Shown: piece by piece, positions 6,460 to 6,673 of the stretch
How the letters are laid out: each line of letters starts with the position of its first letter
Position numbering within the stretch: the first letter of the stretch is position 1
Origin: Bacteroidota bacterium
GTDB taxonomy: Bacteria > Bacteroidota > Bacteroidia > NS11-12g > UBA955
Length of the DNA stretch: 6,673 nt
Direction: 5' to 3'
NCBI GenBank assembly: GCA_005788145.1
Contig: SXYY01000070.1
Coordinates: 1 to 6,673, forward strand
The notes under the pieces: generated by a model
The model's database searches: none
The model's input: only the letters and a program-made list of their open reading frames with translations
What the model was told of the DNA's origin: nothing
Made by a program: the position numbers and the translations under genes

Positions 6460-6673
6460 ATGCTATTCTATCCCTTTAAATCGCAGTTTTTAAAAACCGC
6501 ACTCAATAGAAACGAAGTCGCCGAAAAACTTGTGGATCAGACTTTTTTGTCCGACGAAGCATTCAAGCGAACCAACGATCAACCCCGATTGTTTTACGGT
6601 GAAGTTTCTTCCCAAGATTTCACCCTAGAAACCATTGCCCAAAACAAGGGATTGGTCAATTTTTGTACCGGGG
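6460..6673 (+). CDS. unrecognised protein, N-terminal part only (cut by window edge)
   Basis: 71 codons are visible before the window ends. I do not recognise the protein with certainty. The reading starts MLFYPFKSQF, then an amphipathic stretch with RNEVAEKLVDQT (residues 17-28) and RLFYGEVSSQDFTLETI (43-59), ending in a Gly-Thr-Gly region. The order 'helix with EVAEKL, then K/R-x-F-x-G-E-V-x-x-x-x-F' resembles short hypothetical proteins in which a strand-rich domain precedes membrane helices, but this is a loose impression. No signal peptide or TM helix is seen so far. The ATG at 6460 is preferred over an in-frame ATG at 6292 because the intervening 56 codons look non-coding; an in-frame stop lies at 6265. 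It is divergent from nrdJ. Confidence 0.6.
   Translation, partial: MLFYPFKSQFLKTALNRNEVAEKLVDQTFLSDEAFKRTNDQPRLFYGEVSSQDFTLETIAQNKGLVNFCTG

Noticed and set aside
1..6673. Mobile elements, CRISPR arrays, defence systems or phage genes
   Set aside because: All substantial coding sequence is housekeeping or transport. There are no transposase or integrase motifs, no spaced direct repeats, and no toxin-antitoxin-like pairs.

Overview
The window looks like a piece of a Bacteroidota chromosome. Three things point that way. The promoter-like elements fit the phylum's TTG/TTTG ... TAnnTTTG pattern rather than the usual -35/-10 boxes. Starts are preceded by A/T-rich sequence with no clear Shine-Dalgarno. 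The prolyl-tRNA synthetase is the short, INS-less type common in that phylum. I cannot place it below phylum. Four protein genes are visible, three complete and one cut by the right edge. No mobile element, CRISPR array, tRNA or rRNA was seen.

Layout. Positions 1-134 hold a compact non-coding module on the + strand: a promoter-like pair, a 7-bp inverted repeat at the predicted transcript start, and a clear intrinsic terminator ending a few bases before the next start codon. Then comes a 10-TM EamA/DMT-family transporter (135-1097, +). It runs tail-to-tail into proS (1094-2572, -), and the two stop codons share the palindrome TTAA. A 145-bp gap with a perfect 14-bp GC-rich hairpin separates proS from nrdJ (2718-6044, -), the adenosylcobalamin-dependent class II ribonucleotide reductase. 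To the right is a gene-poor stretch of about 415 bp (6045-6459) with a good nrdJ promoter candidate and a nest of overlapping inverted repeats (6156-6222). A divergent, unrecognised gene (6460 to the edge, +) follows.

Functionally, proS (translation) and nrdJ (dNTP supply) are housekeeping genes on one strand, but the hairpin between them suggests at least partial transcriptional separation. The transporter is not obviously linked to either. NrdJ needs no oxygen but does need B12, so the organism must make or import cobalamin unless it has another RNR elsewhere.

I found no convincing evidence of a new multi-gene system. The parts most worth a second look are non-coding: the promoter/hairpin/terminator module at the left edge, the GC hairpin between nrdJ and proS, and the competing inverted repeats upstream of nrdJ.
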